A stretch of DNA of 64,000 bases from Leucobacter tenebrionis. GTDB taxonomy: Bacteria > Actinomycetota > Actinomycetes > Actinomycetales > Microbacteriaceae. Both the position numbers and the translations under genes were made by a program. The notes beneath the pieces were generated by a model that ran no database searches, was not told the origin of the DNA, and saw nothing but the letters and a program-made list of their open reading frames with translations. The DNA lies in assembly GCF_019884725.1 (NCBI RefSeq), contig NZ_CP082322.1, forward strand, positions 992,001 to 1,056,000. The letters are read 5' to 3'. Positions 35,359-46,752 of this stretch are shown in pieces (position 1 is the first letter of the stretch; each line of letters starts with the position of its first letter).

Positions 35359-36201
35359 CTACGGGATCGGAACCGGAGTGATCCCGAGCGGCTCGAGACC
35401 GCTCGCTCCGCCGTCCTCGGCGGTCAGCACCCAGATCCCCTTCTCGTGCACGGCGACCGAGTGCTCCCACTGAGCGCTCATCGAGCCGTCGGCGATCGTG
35501 ACCGTCCAGTCGTCGTCCTGCACCACGGTGTCGATCCCGCCCGCGGAGATGATGGGTTCGATCGCCACCACGAGCCCGGGCTTCACCTCGGGCCCGCGCC
35601 GCTTCACCGGCACGTTGAAGACCGGTGGATCCTCGTGCATGCTGCGTCCGATGCCGTGGCCGATGTAATCCTCGAGCACGCCGAAATCGCTGTGCGAGCG
35701 GACGTAGGCTGAGACGGCCTCCCCCACCTCGTTCAGGTGGGACGCCGACGCGAGCCTCGCGATCCCGCGCCACATCGCGGCCTCGGTGACGTCGCTGAGC
35801 TTCTGGATCTCAGCGGTGCGCTCGGACCGCGCATGATCGGGCAGCACCGCCGTGATGGCGGCGTCGCCGTGCCAGCCCTTCACCACTGCCCCCGCGTCGA
35901 GGGCCACGATGTCGCCCGGCTCGAGCGGGCGATCCGTCGGGATCCCGTGCACCACGTGCTCGTTGACGTTCGCGCAGATGGTGTGGCGGTAGCCGGGTTC
36001 GAGCATGAAGTTGGGGGCGCCGCCGCGGGAGCGGATCGCCTCCTCTGCGAGCGCGTCGAGTTCGAGCGGCGTGATACCGGGGCGCACCGCCTCGCGCATC
36101 GCCGCGAGGGCCGCCGCGGTCGCGAGTCCCGGTTCGACCATCAGCCGCAGCTGCGCCGGCGACTTGTAGATGGAGCGGCGCAGGATCCCCCGACGGGCCA
36201 C
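35359..36201 (-). CDS. map: Methionine aminopeptidase, type I
   Basis: This 280-residue pita-bread enzyme removes N-terminal Met. The metal ligands are in ALDAGAVVKGWHGDAA (two Asp), GHGIGRSMHE (His), EPIISAG (Glu) and the late QWEHSVAV (Glu). It begins 3 bp after the adk stop, so translation is coupled to adk. This secY-adk-map order is conserved in actinomycetes. Confidence 0.96.
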   Translation of the reverse strand: MARRGILRRSIYKSPAQLRLMVEPGLATAAALAAMREAVRPGITPLELDALAEEAIRSRGGAPNFMLEPGYRHTICANVNEHVVHGIPTDRPLEPGDIVALDAGAVVKGWHGDAAITAVLPDHARSERTAEIQKLSDVTEAAMWRGIARLASASHLNEVGEAVSAYVRSHSDFGVLEDYIGHGIGRSMHEDPPVFNVPVKRRGPEVKPGLVVAIEPIISAGGIDTVVQDDDWTVTIADGSMSAQWEHSVAVHEKGIWVLTAEDGGASGLEPLGITPVPIP

Positions 36202-36204
36202 GGC

Positions 36205-36800
36205 CTAGCGCTCCACCGGAGCGGCGAGCTTCGCTTCGAGCCCCTCGGCGATGCGCTGGGCCACTTCCTCGACGGTGCCGAGGGCGTCGACGGTCACCAG
36301 GATCCCGCGCTCCGAGAATAGCGCGATGAGCGGCGCGGTCTGCTCGGCGTACACCTCCTGGCGGTGGCGGATCACCTCTTCGGTGTCGTCGGCGCGGCCC
36401 TCGATCTCGGCGCGCTTCAGCAGACGGGCGACGACCGCGTCGACGTCGGCTTCCAACAGCACGACCGCGTCGAGCGACGAGCCGTCGAGCATGTTGTCGA
36501 GCGCGTGCACCTGATCGACCGTGCGGGGGTATCCGTCGAGCAGGAATCCGGCGGCCGCATCGGGCTGCGCGAGGCGATCCTCGACGATCTCGTTGGTGAG
36601 CGAGTCGGGCACGAGCTCGCCGCGCTCGATGATCGCCTGCACCCGCTTGCCGAGTTCGGTGCCGCCCTTGATGTTGGCGCGGAAGATGTCTCCGGTCGAG
36701 ATGGCCGGCACCCCGTAGCGCTCCGCGATCGCGGAGGCCTGGGTGCCCTTGCCCGCACCCGGCGGGCCGATGATCAGCAGTCGTGTGGTCTGGGTATCGG

Positions 36801-36804
<4 letters not shown>
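36205..36804 (-). CDS. adk: Adenylate kinase (short-lid form)
   Basis: This 199-residue kinase balances ATP, ADP and AMP. The P-loop GPPGAGKGT lies at about 12-20, GDIFRANIK and FLLDGYPRT bind AMP, and [20 protein letters not shown] forms the lid. The lid is short and has no zinc Cys residues, as in other actinomycete enzymes. The GTG at 36804 overlaps the secY stop (GTGA), fixing the start. Confidence 0.96.
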
Positions 36805-38126
<1,322 letters not shown>

Positions 38127-38185
38127 AATCTGCCTCCTGGGAACGTCGTATGGGCCTTCGCCTGACGACGAGAACCGATTGCACC

Positions 38186-38213
38186 AGCCTACATGGATGG
38201 TGGGGCCTGAAAA
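38186..38213 (-). promoter_or_regulatory. Probable secY-adk-map promoter
   Basis: A TTTTCA -35 (38208-38213) and TAGGCT -10 (38186-38191) are separated by 16 bp. They lie just downstream of the rplO terminator and give a leader of about 50 nt. Confidence 0.5.
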
Positions 38214-38240
38214 ACAGGGATCGGCCGAGCGGCGATCCCT

Positions 38241-38297
38241 CAAACAAAAAGCGGGGGCGAGGCGGGGCGGCACGTGTGCCGACCCCGCCGCGCCCCC
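38241..38297 (-). terminator. Intrinsic terminator between rplO and secY
   Basis: On the minus strand a stem of about 20 bp (38253-38273 with 38274-38297, one mismatch, one bulge) is followed by GCTTTTTGTTTG. It is the clearest T-tract terminator in the ribosomal block and cuts the spc operon before secY. Confidence 0.82.
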
Positions 38298-38339
38298 ACT
38301 ACCCGAGTCATGCTCGAGTGTTCGAGTCCTGACGGACCC

Positions 38340-38801
38340 TTACTTGATCTCTCCGCCGGCGGCGACGATCTTCTGCTCGGCAGAGCCGGAGACCTTGTCG
38401 ACCGACACGGTGAGCTTGACCTGCAGATCGCCGTCGCCCAGCACCTTGACGGGCTGGTTCTTGCGGACGGCGCCCTTCGACACGAGATCCTCGACGGTCA
38501 CGTCCCCACCCTGCGGGTAGAGCTCTGCGAGCTTGGCGACGTTGACGACCTGGTACTCGGTGCGGAACGGGTTCTTGAACCCGCGCAGCTTCGGGGTGCG
38601 CATGTGCAGCGGCATCTGCCCACCCTCGAAGCCGGCCTTCACCTGGTACCGGGCCTTGGTGCCCTTGGTACCGCGGCCCGCGGTCTTGCCCTTCGAGCCC
38701 TCGCCGCGACCCACACGGGTCTTGGCCTTCTTCGAGCCCGGAGCCGGACGCAGGTGATGCGCCTTGAGCACCGGCTCGCGCTCCTCGTTCTTCTCGCTCA
38801 T
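38340..38801 (-). CDS. rplO: 50S ribosomal protein L15
   Basis: This 153-residue protein carries the Gly/Lys-rich [21 protein letters not shown] segment and the KLRGFKNPF strand of L15. Its ATG overlaps the rpmD stop (ATGA, 38798-38801). It is the last gene before the internal terminator. Confidence 0.97.
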   Translation of the reverse strand: MSEKNEEREPVLKAHHLRPAPGSKKAKTRVGRGEGSKGKTAGRGTKGTKARYQVKAGFEGGQMPLHMRTPKLRGFKNPFRTEYQVVNVAKLAELYPQGGDVTVEDLVSKGAVRKNQPVKVLGDGDLQVKLTVSVDKVSGSAEQKIVAAGGEIK

Positions 38802-38986
38802 GCGTCGATCTCCTCAACCTCTACAAGGTGAGCGACAGCGCGCACGTAGCCGCGGTTAGCCTGGGTGTCCTCACGAACGACCGACTGGCCGATCTTCTTG
38901 AGGCCGAGGCTGCGCAGGGTATCGCGCTGGTTCTGCTTCTCACTGATAACGGACTTCGTCTGCGTAATCCTCAGGCTCTTCGCCAT
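38798..38986 (-). CDS. rpmD: 50S ribosomal protein L30
   Basis: This 62-residue protein contains [10 protein letters not shown], the helix with [14 protein letters not shown] and the V-x-HLVEVEE end of L30. Its ATG shares one base with the rpsE stop (TAATG) and its stop overlaps the rplO start, so rpsE, rpmD and rplO are tightly coupled. The frame continues further upstream but the family start is at 38986. Confidence 0.96.
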   Translation of the reverse strand: MAKSLRITQTKSVISEKQNQRDTLRSLGLKKIGQSVVREDTQANRGYVRAVAHLVEVEEIDA

Positions 38987-39681
38987 TACGCACCTGCCTT
39001 TGCCTTCGCGGCAGCGTCGGCCGCGGCCTTCGCCTCGGCGCGCACGATGCGAGCCGGGGCGACGCGGTCGAAGTCGAGACCGCGGCGGGCTGCGACGGAG
39101 CGGGGCTCCTCGAGCTGCTGCAGCGCCTCGACGGTCGCGTGCACGATGTTCAGGGTGTTGGACGAGCCGAGCGACTTGCTCAGCACATCGTGGATGCCGG
39201 CGCACTCGAGCACGGCGCGGACCGGACCACCGGCGATAACACCGGTACCGGCAGCAGCCGGACGCAGCAGCACGACGCCGGCTGCGGCCTCGCCCTGCAC
39301 GGGGTGCGGGATGGTGCTGCCGACGCGGGGCACGCGGAAGAAGTTCTTCTTCGCCTCCTCGACACCCTTGGAGATGGCGAGGGGCACCTCCTTCGCCTTG
39401 CCGTAGCCGACACCGACGGTGCCGTTGCCGTCGCCCACCACGACGAGCGCGGTGAAGCTGAAGCGACGGCCGCCCTTGACGACCTTCGACACGCGGTTGA
39501 TGGTCACGACGCGCTCGAGGAACTGGCTCTCGCTGCGATCGCGTCCGCCGCGCTCGCCACGGGTACCGCGGTCACGGCTGCCGCGACGCTGCTCGCGGGG
39601 CTCGTTGCGGTGATCCTGAGCCGGCGCCTCGGCGGCCTGAGTCTCAGCAGACACTTCCTGCTCCTTCGTTTCGTTGCTCAC
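38986..39681 (-). CDS. rpsE: 30S ribosomal protein S5
   Basis: This 231-residue protein has the S5 double-stranded-RNA-binding fold from about residue 53 ([19 protein letters not shown]) and the [20 protein letters not shown] loop. An N-terminal Arg/Glu/Gln-rich tail of 50 residues and an Ala/Lys-rich C-terminal tail make it longer than E. coli S5 (167). Both tails are common in actinomycetes. The ATG position rests on its ATGA overlap with rplR at 39678-39681. Confidence 0.96.
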   Translation of the reverse strand: MSNETKEQEVSAETQAAEAPAQDHRNEPREQRRGSRDRGTRGERGGRDRSESQFLERVVTINRVSKVVKGGRRFSFTALVVVGDGNGTVGVGYGKAKEVPLAISKGVEEAKKNFFRVPRVGSTIPHPVQGEAAAGVVLLRPAAAGTGVIAGGPVRAVLECAGIHDVLSKSLGSSNTLNIVHATVEALQQLEEPRSVAARRGLDFDRVAPARIVRAEAKAAADAAAKAKAGA

Positions 39682-40052
39682 AGGGCCAGCCCCCCTTCGC
39701 GAGCGCCATCGGCGATCGCTGCGACGCGGCCTGCGTACTTGCTGCCGCCGCGGTCGAAGACGACTGCCTCGACACCGGCGTTCTTCGCGCGCTCTGCGAC
39801 GAGCTCGCCGACCTTGCGCGCCTTGGCGGTCTTGTCGCCGTCGAACGCGCGCAGATCGGCTTCCATGGTCGAAGCCGAAGCGACGGTGACGCCCTTCGAG
39901 TCGTCGACGATCTGGACGAAGACGTGGCGAGCCGAGCGGTTCACGACGAGACGGGGACGCGCCTCGGTGCCGACGATCTTCTTGCGCAGGCGGGTGTGGC
40001 GACGGATGCGAGCAGCCGTACGACCCTTAGCCCGAGATACTGAAGCGGCCAT
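39678..40052 (-). CDS. rplR: 50S ribosomal protein L18
   Basis: This 124-residue 5S-rRNA-binding protein has [19 protein letters not shown] and [13 protein letters not shown]. The C-terminal [26 protein letters not shown] is the family's most conserved part. It overlaps rpsE by 4 bp and follows rplF by 3 bp. Confidence 0.97.
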   Translation of the reverse strand: MAASVSRAKGRTAARIRRHTRLRKKIVGTEARPRLVVNRSARHVFVQIVDDSKGVTVASASTMEADLRAFDGDKTAKARKVGELVAERAKNAGVEAVVFDRGGSKYAGRVAAIADGAREGGLAL

Positions 40053-40055
40053 GGG

Positions 40056-40592
40056 TTACTTACCAGCCTTTCCTGCCTTGCGACGGACGTTCTCACCGGC
40101 GTAGCGAATGCCCTTGCCCTTGTAGGGCTCCGGCTTCTTCAGCTTGCGGATGTTCGCAGCGGCCTCGCCGACCGCCTGCTTCGAGATGCCGCTCACGATG
40201 ATCTTCGTGTTGCCCTCGACGGCGAGCGTGATGCCCTCCGGCGCCTCGACGTTCACCGGGTGCGAGAAGCCGAGCGCGAGCTCGAGGCCCTGGCCCTTCT
40301 GCTGCACGCGGTAACCCGTGCCGACGACCTCGAGCTGCTTCGAGTAGCCCTCGGTCACACCGATGATGTTGTTGTTGATGAGCGTGCGGGTCAGACCGTG
40401 CAGCGCTCGGGAGTCGCGCTCGTCGTCGGGACGGGTGACCAGCACCTGGCCGTCCTCGAGAGCAACGCGGATCGGTTCGGCGACGACGAGCGACAGCTCG
40501 CCCTTCGAACCCTTGACCGTGACCTTCTGGCCCTCGATCTTGACGTCTACACCACCGGGAACGGTGATGGGAAGCTTACCAATACGTGACAT
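40056..40592 (-). CDS. rplF: 50S ribosomal protein L6
   Basis: This 178-residue protein begins [17 protein letters not shown] and has two similar halves, with [15 protein letters not shown] between them. The C-terminal signature [16 protein letters not shown] is intact. It lies 6 bp after rpsH. Confidence 0.97.
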   Translation of the reverse strand: MSRIGKLPITVPGGVDVKIEGQKVTVKGSKGELSLVVAEPIRVALEDGQVLVTRPDDERDSRALHGLTRTLINNNIIGVTEGYSKQLEVVGTGYRVQQKGQGLELALGFSHPVNVEAPEGITLAVEGNTKIIVSGISKQAVGEAAANIRKLKKPEPYKGKGIRYAGENVRRKAGKAGK

Positions 40593-40598
40593 GACGGC

Positions 40599-40997
40599 TT
40601 ACCACACGTAAGCGAGGACTTCCCCGCCAACGCCCTTCTGCTCAGCCTCGCGGTCGGTGAGGAGCCCCGAGGAGGTGGACAGGATCGCGATGCCGAGGCC
40701 GCCGAGCACGCTCGGGATCTCGGTCGAGCGCGCGTACACCCGGAGGCCGGGCTTCGATACGCGCTTGATGCCCTCGATGGAGCGCTCGCGGTTCGGGCCG
40801 TACTTCAGCGACATGGTGAGGGTGGTGCCGACGCGAGCCGCCTCCACCTTCCAGTCCTTGATGTAGCCTTCGCGCTTGAGGATCTCAGCGATCCGCTCCT
40901 TCAGCTTCGAGCCGGGGAGCGAAACGTCGTCATGATGCGCAGAGTTGGCGTTGCGCAGCCGGGTCAGCATATCTGCTACCGGATCAGTCATCGTCAT
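40599..40997 (-). CDS. rpsH: 30S ribosomal protein S8
   Basis: This 132-residue protein starts [17 protein letters not shown] and ends GGEVLAYVW, with the [11 protein letters not shown] and [11 protein letters not shown] signatures. The open frame extends ten codons more, but ATG at 40997 is the family start with a purine-rich ribosome site. A 117-bp spacer with a hairpin separates it from rplE, where many actinomycetes have rpsN. Confidence 0.97.
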   Translation of the reverse strand: MTMTDPVADMLTRLRNANSAHHDDVSLPGSKLKERIAEILKREGYIKDWKVEAARVGTTLTMSLKYGPNRERSIEGIKRVSKPGLRVYARSTEIPSVLGGLGIAILSTSSGLLTDREAEQKGVGGEVLAYVW

Positions 40998-41067
40998 GAG
41001 TGACTCTTCTTTCTCGCCTGGTATCACACACCGTTACACGGAGTGCGACCTGGGTGACACACGGATC

Positions 41068-41094
41068 GGGTGCCCGGGAAACTCCCGAGCACCC
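41068..41094 (-). other. Hairpin in the rplE-rpsH spacer
   Basis: GGGTGC and CGGGA (41068-41079) pair with TCCCG and GCACCC (41083-41094) around one mismatch and a 3-nt loop. It could be an attenuator or feedback site, since in E. coli S8 represses the spc operon at rplE. That link is inference here. Confidence 0.5.
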
Positions 41095-41114
41095 TCACCG
41101 TTTGGACTATTCAG

Positions 41115-41675
41115 TTATTCCGACTTGAAGGGGAAGCCGAGCGCCTTGAGCAGCGCGCGACCCTCGTCGTCGGACTTCGCGGTGGTCACGACAGTGATGT
41201 CGAAACCGCGCACTCGATCAATCTTATCCTGATCGATCTCGTGGAACACACTCTGCTCGGTCAAACCGAAGGTGTAGTTGCCGTTTCCGTCGAACTGCTT
41301 GTCCGAAAGACCGCGGAAATCGCGGATTCGGGGCAGCGCGAGGCTGATCAGGCGATCGAGGAACTCCCACGCGCGGTCACCGCGGAGGGTGACGTGGGCG
41401 CCGATGGCCTGGCCCTCGCGCAGCTTGAACTGCGCGATGGACTTGCGGGCCTTGGTCACCATGGGCTTCTGGCCGGTGATCTTGGTGAGGTCGGCGATAG
41501 CGCCCTCGATCACCTTGCTGTCGCGAGCGGCATCGCCGACACCGGTGTTCACGACCACCTTGACGATGCCCGGAACCTGCATGATGTTGGCGTACTCGAA
41601 CTCTTCGCGCAGCTGCGGAACGATGTCGTTCCGGTACTTCTGCTTGAGACGGGGCTGAACCTTGGTCTCAGTCAT
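41115..41675 (-). CDS. rplE: 50S ribosomal protein L5
   Basis: This 186-residue 5S-rRNA-binding protein has [19 protein letters not shown], the [18 protein letters not shown] segment and FPEI-like [15 protein letters not shown] at 41675 follows the rplX stop with no gap (TAAATG). Confidence 0.97.
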   Translation of the reverse strand: MTETKVQPRLKQKYRNDIVPQLREEFEYANIMQVPGIVKVVVNTGVGDAARDSKVIEGAIADLTKITGQKPMVTKARKSIAQFKLREGQAIGAHVTLRGDRAWEFLDRLISLALPRIRDFRGLSDKQFDGNGNYTFGLTEQSVFHEIDQDKIDRVRGFDITVVTTAKSDDEGRALLKALGFPFKSE

Positions 41676-42038
41676 TTAGAGGTCCTTCCCAGACTGCTTG
41701 GCGTAGCGCACGCGAACGGTCTTCTTCTTGCCGTTCTTCTCGACCTCCTCGACGCGGAACCCGACGCGAGTCGGCTTCTTCGTCTCGGGATCGACGATAG
41801 CGACGTTGGAGACGTGGATCGGGGCCTCGACGGTCTCGATGCCGCCCTCGCGGGTGCCCCGATCCGACTGGCCGACGCGCACGTGCTTCGTCACGAAGTT
41901 CACTCCCTCGACGACCACGCGGTCGCTCTCGGTGAGCACGTCGATGACGCGGCCCTGCTTGCCCTTGTAGCCGCCGCGCTCCTGCGACGGGCCCGAGATG
42001 ACCTCGACGAGGTCACCCTTCTTGATCTTTGCGCCCAT
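41676..42038 (-). CDS. rplX: 50S ribosomal protein L24
   Basis: This 120-residue protein has the KOW motif near its start ([23 protein letters not shown]) and the [15 protein letters not shown] strand of L24. It joins rplN (4 bp upstream) and rplE (0 bp). Confidence 0.97.
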   Translation of the reverse strand: MGAKIKKGDLVEVISGPSQERGGYKGKQGRVIDVLTESDRVVVEGVNFVTKHVRVGQSDRGTREGGIETVEAPIHVSNVAIVDPETKKPTRVGFRVEEVEKNGKKKTVRVRYAKQSGKDL

Positions 42039-42042
42039 AGGA

Positions 42043-42411
42043 CTAGATCACCTCCGGTGCGAGCGAGACGATCTTCATGAACCGCTTGTCGCGCAGCTCA
42101 CGGCCGACCGGCCCGAAGATACGGGTGCCGCGGGGCTCCCCGTCTGCCTTGAGAATGACGGCTGCGTTCTCGTCGAAGCTGATGTACGAGCCATCGGCAC
42201 GACGGGTCGACTTGCGAGCCCGGACGACGACGGCCTTGACCACGTCGCCCTTCTTCACGTTGCCGCCGGGGATCGCGTCCTTCACGGTCGCGACGATCGT
42301 GTCGCCGAGACCGGCGTAACGACGCTTCGAGCCCCCGAGCACACGGATGGTGAGCAACTCCTTGGCGCCGGTGTTATCGGCGACCTTGAGTCGGGATTCC
42401 TGCTGAATCAC
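42043..42411 (-). CDS. rplN: 50S ribosomal protein L14
   Basis: This 122-residue protein has the highly conserved [18 protein letters not shown] start, the [12 protein letters not shown] strand and the C-terminal [19 protein letters not shown]. It lies 31 bp after rpsQ, the usual S10/spc junction. Confidence 0.98.
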   Translation of the reverse strand: MIQQESRLKVADNTGAKELLTIRVLGGSKRRYAGLGDTIVATVKDAIPGGNVKKGDVVKAVVVRARKSTRRADGSYISFDENAAVILKADGEPRGTRIFGPVGRELRDKRFMKIVSLAPEVI

Positions 42412-42442
42412 TTGTTACTCCTTCACTCAGTAAGCGCGAGGC

Positions 42443-42715
42443 TTACTTCGCCTTCTCGAGGATCTCGACCAGACGCCAGCGCTTGGTGGCGCTCAGCGGG
42501 CGGGTCTCGTGGATGAGCACGAGATCGCCGATGCCTGCGGTGTTCTGCTCGTCGTGGGCCTTGACCTTCGACGACCGGCGCATGACCTTGCCGTAGAGCG
42601 GGTGCTTCACGCGATCCTCGACCTCGACGACGATGGTCTTGTCCATCTTGTCGCTGACGACGTAACCGCGGCGGGCCTTACGGTAGCCGCGCTGTTCCTT
42701 CTCGACCTCAGCCAT
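42443..42715 (-). CDS. rpsQ: 30S ribosomal protein S17
   Basis: This 90-residue OB-fold protein contains [20 protein letters not shown] and [13 protein letters not shown]. The C-terminal [20 protein letters not shown] is also present. It lies 2 bp after rpmC. Confidence 0.97.
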   Translation of the reverse strand: MAEVEKEQRGYRKARRGYVVSDKMDKTIVVEVEDRVKHPLYGKVMRRSSKVKAHDEQNTAGIGDLVLIHETRPLSATKRWRLVEILEKAK

Positions 42716-42717
42716 TC

Positions 42718-43029
42718 TTAGGCCTCCTTCGTCTCAGCGGCGGCGTCCGCCTGCTCGGTCTTCTTGCTGCTCTTCTTCGCCTTGGCGGGAGCAGGGGCGG
42801 CCGCCGGGGTCACCCGGAGACCGAGCTCGCGCTCGCGCAGCACGGTGTAGATGCGAGCGATGTCGCGCTTCACCTGGCGCACGCGGCCGTGGCTCTCCAG
42901 CTGGCCGGTGGCCGACTGGAAACGAAGGTTGAAGAGCTCGGCCTTGGCCTTCTTGAGCTCCTCGGCCAGACGCTCGTCCTCGAAGCTATCGAGTTCGGTG
43001 ATGGCCAGTTCTTTGGTACCGATCGCCAT
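42718..43029 (-). CDS. rpmC: 50S ribosomal protein L29 with extended C-terminus
   Basis: This 103-residue protein has the L29 helix pair in its first 70 residues ([24 protein letters not shown], with [20 protein letters not shown]). A 30-residue Ala/Lys/Pro tail follows that typical L29 (about 65-80 residues) lacks. Its ATG shares one base with the rplP stop. Confidence 0.95.
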   Translation of the reverse strand: MAIGTKELAITELDSFEDERLAEELKKAKAELFNLRFQSATGQLESHGRVRQVKRDIARIYTVLRERELGLRVTPAAAPAPAKAKKSSKKTEQADAAAETKEA

Positions 43030-43448
43030 TACGCGTCGCCCTCCTCGCGCTTGATAATACGGGCCTTGAGCGGCAGCTTGTGGATCGCGCGGGTCAGCGC
43101 CTCACGAGCGAGCTGCTCGTCGACGCCGGCGACCTCGAAGAGCACACGGCCCGGCTTGACGTTGGCCACCCACCACTCGGGCGAACCCTTACCCGAACCC
43201 ATGCGGGTTTCCGCGGGCTTCTTGGTGAGGGGACGGTCGGGGTAGATGTTGATCCACACCTTGCCGCCGCGCTTGATGTGACGGGTCATCGCGATACGAG
43301 CGGACTCGATCTGACGGTTCGTCACGTAAGCGGGGGTGAGGGCCTGGATACCGAACTCGCCGAACGCGACCGTGGTGCCGCCCTTCGACTGACCGCTGCG
43401 GCTGGGGTGGTGCTGCTTGCGGTACTTGACTCGACGGGGAATCAGCAT
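43029..43448 (-). CDS. rplP: 50S ribosomal protein L16
   Basis: This 139-residue protein has [19 protein letters not shown] and the [11 protein letters not shown] strand. [20 protein letters not shown], near the peptidyl-transferase centre, is also intact. It lies 2 bp after rpsC and overlaps rpmC by one base. Confidence 0.97.
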   Translation of the reverse strand: MLIPRRVKYRKQHHPSRSGQSKGGTTVAFGEFGIQALTPAYVTNRQIESARIAMTRHIKRGGKVWINIYPDRPLTKKPAETRMGSGKGSPEWWVANVKPGRVLFEVAGVDEQLAREALTRAIHKLPLKARIIKREEGDA

Positions 43449-43450
43449 GC

Positions 43451-44209
43451 TTACTTCTCCGCTCCTGCTGCAGCGGGTGCAGCCTCGGCCTGCGCGCCAC
43501 GGGGCGCGCGGCGACGATCGCCGCGGTCGCGCGACGGCTTCTGGGCCGCCTGCTCGCGAGCGAGTTCCTTGTTGGTGAGGTCACCCTTGTAGATCCAGAC
43601 CTTCACGCCGATGCGGCCGAAGGTGGTCTTCGCCTCGTAGAAGCCGTAGTCGATGTTCGCGCGCAGCGTGTGCAGCGGCACACGACCCTCGCGGTAGAAC
43701 TCCGAGCGGCTCATCTCGGCGCCGCCGAGACGGCCGGAGACCTGGATACGGATGCCCTTGGCGCCGGCGCGCTGAGCGCCCTGCAGGCCCTTGCGCATCG
43801 CACGGCGGAACGCCACGCGAGCAGCGAGCTGCTCGGCGATGCCCTGAGCGACGAGCTGAGCGTCGGCCTCGGGGTTCTTCACCTCGAGGATGTTCAGCTG
43901 GATCTGCTTGCCGGTGAGCTTCTCGAGGTCGGCGCGGATGCGCTCGGCCTCGGCGCCGCGGCGGCCGATGACGATGCCGGGACGCGCCGAGTGGATATCC
44001 ACGCGGACGCGATCACGGGTGCGCTCGATCTCGACGCGGGAAACGCCCGCGCGGTCAAGCTGCTTCGTCAGGTGCTGGCGGATCTTGATGTCCTCGGCCA
44101 GGTAGTCGGCGTAACGCTGACCCTTTTTGGTCGAGTCCGAGAACCAGCGCGACACGTGGTCGGTGGTGACCCCGAGGCGGAAGCCGTAGGGATGAATCTT
44201 CTGGCCCAT
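43451..44209 (-). CDS. rpsC: 30S ribosomal protein S3
   Basis: This 252-residue protein has an N-terminal KH domain with the [19 protein letters not shown] loop and a C-terminal domain with [21 protein letters not shown] short Arg/Ala/Pro tail follows. ATG at 44209 ([13 protein letters not shown]) is the family start. The longer open frame runs into rplV in another phase and was rejected. Confidence 0.97.
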   Translation of the reverse strand: MGQKIHPYGFRLGVTTDHVSRWFSDSTKKGQRYADYLAEDIKIRQHLTKQLDRAGVSRVEIERTRDRVRVDIHSARPGIVIGRRGAEAERIRADLEKLTGKQIQLNILEVKNPEADAQLVAQGIAEQLAARVAFRRAMRKGLQGAQRAGAKGIRIQVSGRLGGAEMSRSEFYREGRVPLHTLRANIDYGFYEAKTTFGRIGVKVWIYKGDLTNKELAREQAAQKPSRDRGDRRRAPRGAQAEAAPAAAGAEK

Positions 44210-44213
44210 ACCG

Positions 44214-44594
44214 TTAGGCTCCCTTCTTCGCGGCGGCGAGCTCGTCAGCGGTCTGCAGAACGACCGTGATGTGGCTCGTGCGCTTGTTGATGCGGAATGC
44301 GCGGCCCTGTGCACGAGGGCGGAAACGCTTGAGCGTCGCTCCCTCGTCCACGAAGGCGCGAGCAACGACGAGCTCGTCCTCGTTGAGGCGCAGGTTCTCG
44401 TTGTCGGCCTTGACACGCGCGTTCGCGATCGCCGATGCGACGAGCTTGAACACGGGTTCCGCGGCCGCCTGCGGGGCGAACTTCAGGATGGCGAGGGCCT
44501 CCTGGGCGTTCTTTCCGCGAACCAGGTCAACAACGCGACGGGCCTTCTGGGGGGTGATGCGGATATGACGCACGCGTGCGATCGACTCCACCAT
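44214..44594 (-). CDS. rplV: 50S ribosomal protein L22
   Basis: This 126-residue protein has [20 protein letters not shown] and the loop with [12 protein letters not shown]. The exit-tunnel hairpin contains [20 protein letters not shown], and no macrolide-resistance deletion is apparent there. Confidence 0.97.
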   Translation of the reverse strand: MVESIARVRHIRITPQKARRVVDLVRGKNAQEALAILKFAPQAAAEPVFKLVASAIANARVKADNENLRLNEDELVVARAFVDEGATLKRFRPRAQGRAFRINKRTSHITVVLQTADELAAAKKGA

Positions 44595-44619
44595 TTCTCT
44601 TCCTCCTTCACGTCACCGC

Positions 44620-44901
44620 TTAGCGGCGACGGCCCTTCTTGTCGTCCTTCACGTGGCCACGGAAGGTGCGGGTGGGCGCGAACTCGCCCAGCTTGTGACC
44701 CACCATGGTTTCGGTGACGAACACCGGGATGTGCTTGCGACCGTCGTGAACCGCGATGGTGTGCCCCAGCATGGCGGGGATGATCATCGAACGGCGCGAC
44801 CAGGTCTTGATCACGTTCTTGGTGCCGGCTTCGTTCTGGGCAACCACCTTGTTCAGCAGGTGGTTGTCGACGAAGGGGCCCTTCTTGAGACTACGAGGCA
44901 T
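44620..44901 (-). CDS. rpsS: 30S ribosomal protein S19
   Basis: This 93-residue protein starts [16 protein letters not shown] and contains [20 protein letters not shown] and [20 protein letters not shown]. It binds 16S rRNA in the head of the small subunit with S13. Confidence 0.98.
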   Translation of the reverse strand: MPRSLKKGPFVDNHLLNKVVAQNEAGTKNVIKTWSRRSMIIPAMLGHTIAVHDGRKHIPVFVTETMVGHKLGEFAPTRTFRGHVKDDKKGRRR

Positions 44902-44925
44902 CTTCTACTCTCTCCTACCTGCCGT

Positions 44926-45762
44926 TTAACGCTTCTTGCCGGTCGGGCGGCGACGCACGATGAGCTTGTCGCTTTCCTTGTTCGGGTGGCGCGTGCGGCC
45001 TTCCTTCTGACCCCAGGGGCTGACCGGGTGACGACCGCCCGAGGTGCGGCCTTCGCCACCGCCGTGCGGGTGATCCACCGGGTTCATGACGACACCGCGC
45101 ACGGTCGGGCGGACGCCCTTCCAGCGCATACGGCCGGCCTTGCCCCAGTTGATGTTCGACTGCTCGGCGTTGCCCACCTCGCCGACGGTCGCGCGGCAGC
45201 GCGCGTCGACGTTGCGGATCTCGCCCGAGGGCAGGCGCAGCTGGGCGTAGGGGCCGTCCTTCGCCACGAGGCGAACCGACGCGCCGGCGGAACGAGCGAG
45301 CTTCGCTCCCCCGCCCGGCTTCAGCTCGATCGCGTGGATGACCGTACCGGTGGGGATGTTCTTCAGCGGCAGGTTGTTGCCGGGCTTGATATCCGCGCCG
45401 GCGCCCGACTCGACGATGTCGCCCTGCTTCAGCTTGTTGGGGGCGATGATGTAGCGCTTCGTGCCGTCCTCGAAGTGCAGCAGCGCGATGCGCGCCGTGC
45501 GGTTCGGGTCGTACTCGATGTGCGCGACCTTGGCGTTCACGCCGTCCTTGTCATTGCGACGGAAGTCGATGACGCGGTACTGGCGCTTGTGTCCACCACC
45601 GATGTGACGGGTGGTGATACGGCCCTGGTTGTTGCGGCCGCCCGTCTTGGGGAGCGGGCGGAGCAGCGACTTCTCAGGCGTCGAACGCGTGATCTCAGCG
45701 AAATCAGCAACGCTCGAGCCGCGACGACCCGGGGTCGTCGGCTTGTACTTGCGAATAGCCAT
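44926..45762 (-). CDS. rplB: 50S ribosomal protein L2
   Basis: This 278-residue protein is essential for subunit association and peptidyl transfer. It has the [18 protein letters not shown] region and the universal [14 protein letters not shown] loop with the conserved His. It ends in a basic tail with [11 protein letters not shown]. Confidence 0.98.
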   Translation of the reverse strand: MAIRKYKPTTPGRRGSSVADFAEITRSTPEKSLLRPLPKTGGRNNQGRITTRHIGGGHKRQYRVIDFRRNDKDGVNAKVAHIEYDPNRTARIALLHFEDGTKRYIIAPNKLKQGDIVESGAGADIKPGNNLPLKNIPTGTVIHAIELKPGGGAKLARSAGASVRLVAKDGPYAQLRLPSGEIRNVDARCRATVGEVGNAEQSNINWGKAGRMRWKGVRPTVRGVVMNPVDHPHGGGEGRTSGGRHPVSPWGQKEGRTRHPNKESDKLIVRRRPTGKKR

Positions 45763-45784
45763 GTTGTGTTCCTCTTCGCCCCTT

Positions 45785-46084
45785 CTACAGCGCAGCCGTG
45801 AAGATGTCGATGGAGCCCGACTTCAGCGTGACAATGGCGCGCTTGGTGTCCTTGCGCTTGCCCATGCCGAACTTCGTGCGGCGGGTCTTGCCCTTGCGGT
45901 TGAGGGTGCGGACCTTGTCGACCTTCACGCTGAAGACCTGCTCGATGGCGAGCTTGATCTCGGTCTTGTTCGCGGTCGGCTGCACCTCGAAGGTGTACTG
46001 GCCGTTCGCGTCGATGAGGTTGTAGCTCTTCTCCGAGACGATCGGGCGGATGATGACGTCGTGTGCAGACTTAGGCAGGCTCAC
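45785..46084 (-). CDS. rplW: 50S ribosomal protein L23
   Basis: This 99-residue protein sits at the tunnel exit and docks trigger factor and SRP. It has [15 protein letters not shown], the TKTEIK-like [17 protein letters not shown] and [21 protein letters not shown]. Its ATG overlaps the rplD stop (ATGA). Confidence 0.97.
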   Translation of the reverse strand: MSLPKSAHDVIIRPIVSEKSYNLIDANGQYTFEVQPTANKTEIKLAIEQVFSVKVDKVRTLNRKGKTRRTKFGMGKRKDTKRAIVTLKSGSIDIFTAAL

Positions 46085-46749
46085 TTCGCGCCCTCCTTAG
46101 CGGTGTTGGTGTCAACCGTGCGGCCGGCGACGAACGCGTCGAAGGCTGCCTTGGTGAAGACGAGATCGTCGCTGACGACCACGTCGTAGGCGTTGAGCTG
46201 ATCCTGGAACAGCACGTGGACGTGCTGCAGGTTGCGAACGCTGAGCGCGGTGACCTCATCCTCACGGGTGATGACCACGAGCACACGCTTGCCCGGCGCG
46301 ACCGATGCGAGGAACTCGCGAGCCGACTTGGTGCTGGGCTTCTCGCCGATGCCGAACGACTCGACGACGTGCAGACGGTTCGCGCGAGCGCGATCCGAGA
46401 GCAGGCCGGTGAGCGCGGCAGCGATCATCTTCTTGGGGGTGCGCTGTGCGTAATCGCGCGGCACGGGACCGTGCACGATACCGCCGCCGCGGTGCTGCGG
46501 CATGCGGACCGAACCCTGGCGGGCGCGGCCGGTGCCCTTCTGCTTGAACGGCTTGACACCCGAACCGGAGCGCTCGCCGCGGTTCTTGGTCTTGTGCGTA
46601 CCCTGGCGCGCAGCTGCGAGCTGAGCGGTGACCACCTGGTGGATCAGCGGGACGTTGGTCTCGGCGCCGAAGATGGCCTCGGGAAGATCGACCGATCCGG
46701 CCTTCTTGCCCTGGGCATCGAGCACCTCGAGCTTGGTAGCGGTAGCCAT
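46081..46749 (-). CDS. rplD: 50S ribosomal protein L4
   Basis: This 222-residue protein has the tunnel loop [26 protein letters not shown]. The conserved RSPQ-like [15 protein letters not shown] follows. In E. coli L4 represses the S10 operon through its leader; whether that holds here is unknown, but the rpsJ leader region is long and structured. Confidence 0.97.
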   Translation of the reverse strand: MATATKLEVLDAQGKKAGSVDLPEAIFGAETNVPLIHQVVTAQLAAARQGTHKTKNRGERSGSGVKPFKQKGTGRARQGSVRMPQHRGGGIVHGPVPRDYAQRTPKKMIAAALTGLLSDRARANRLHVVESFGIGEKPSTKSAREFLASVAPGKRVLVVITREDEVTALSVRNLQHVHVLFQDQLNAYDVVVSDDLVFTKAAFDAFVAGRTVDTNTAKEGAK

Positions 46750-46752
46750 GAA

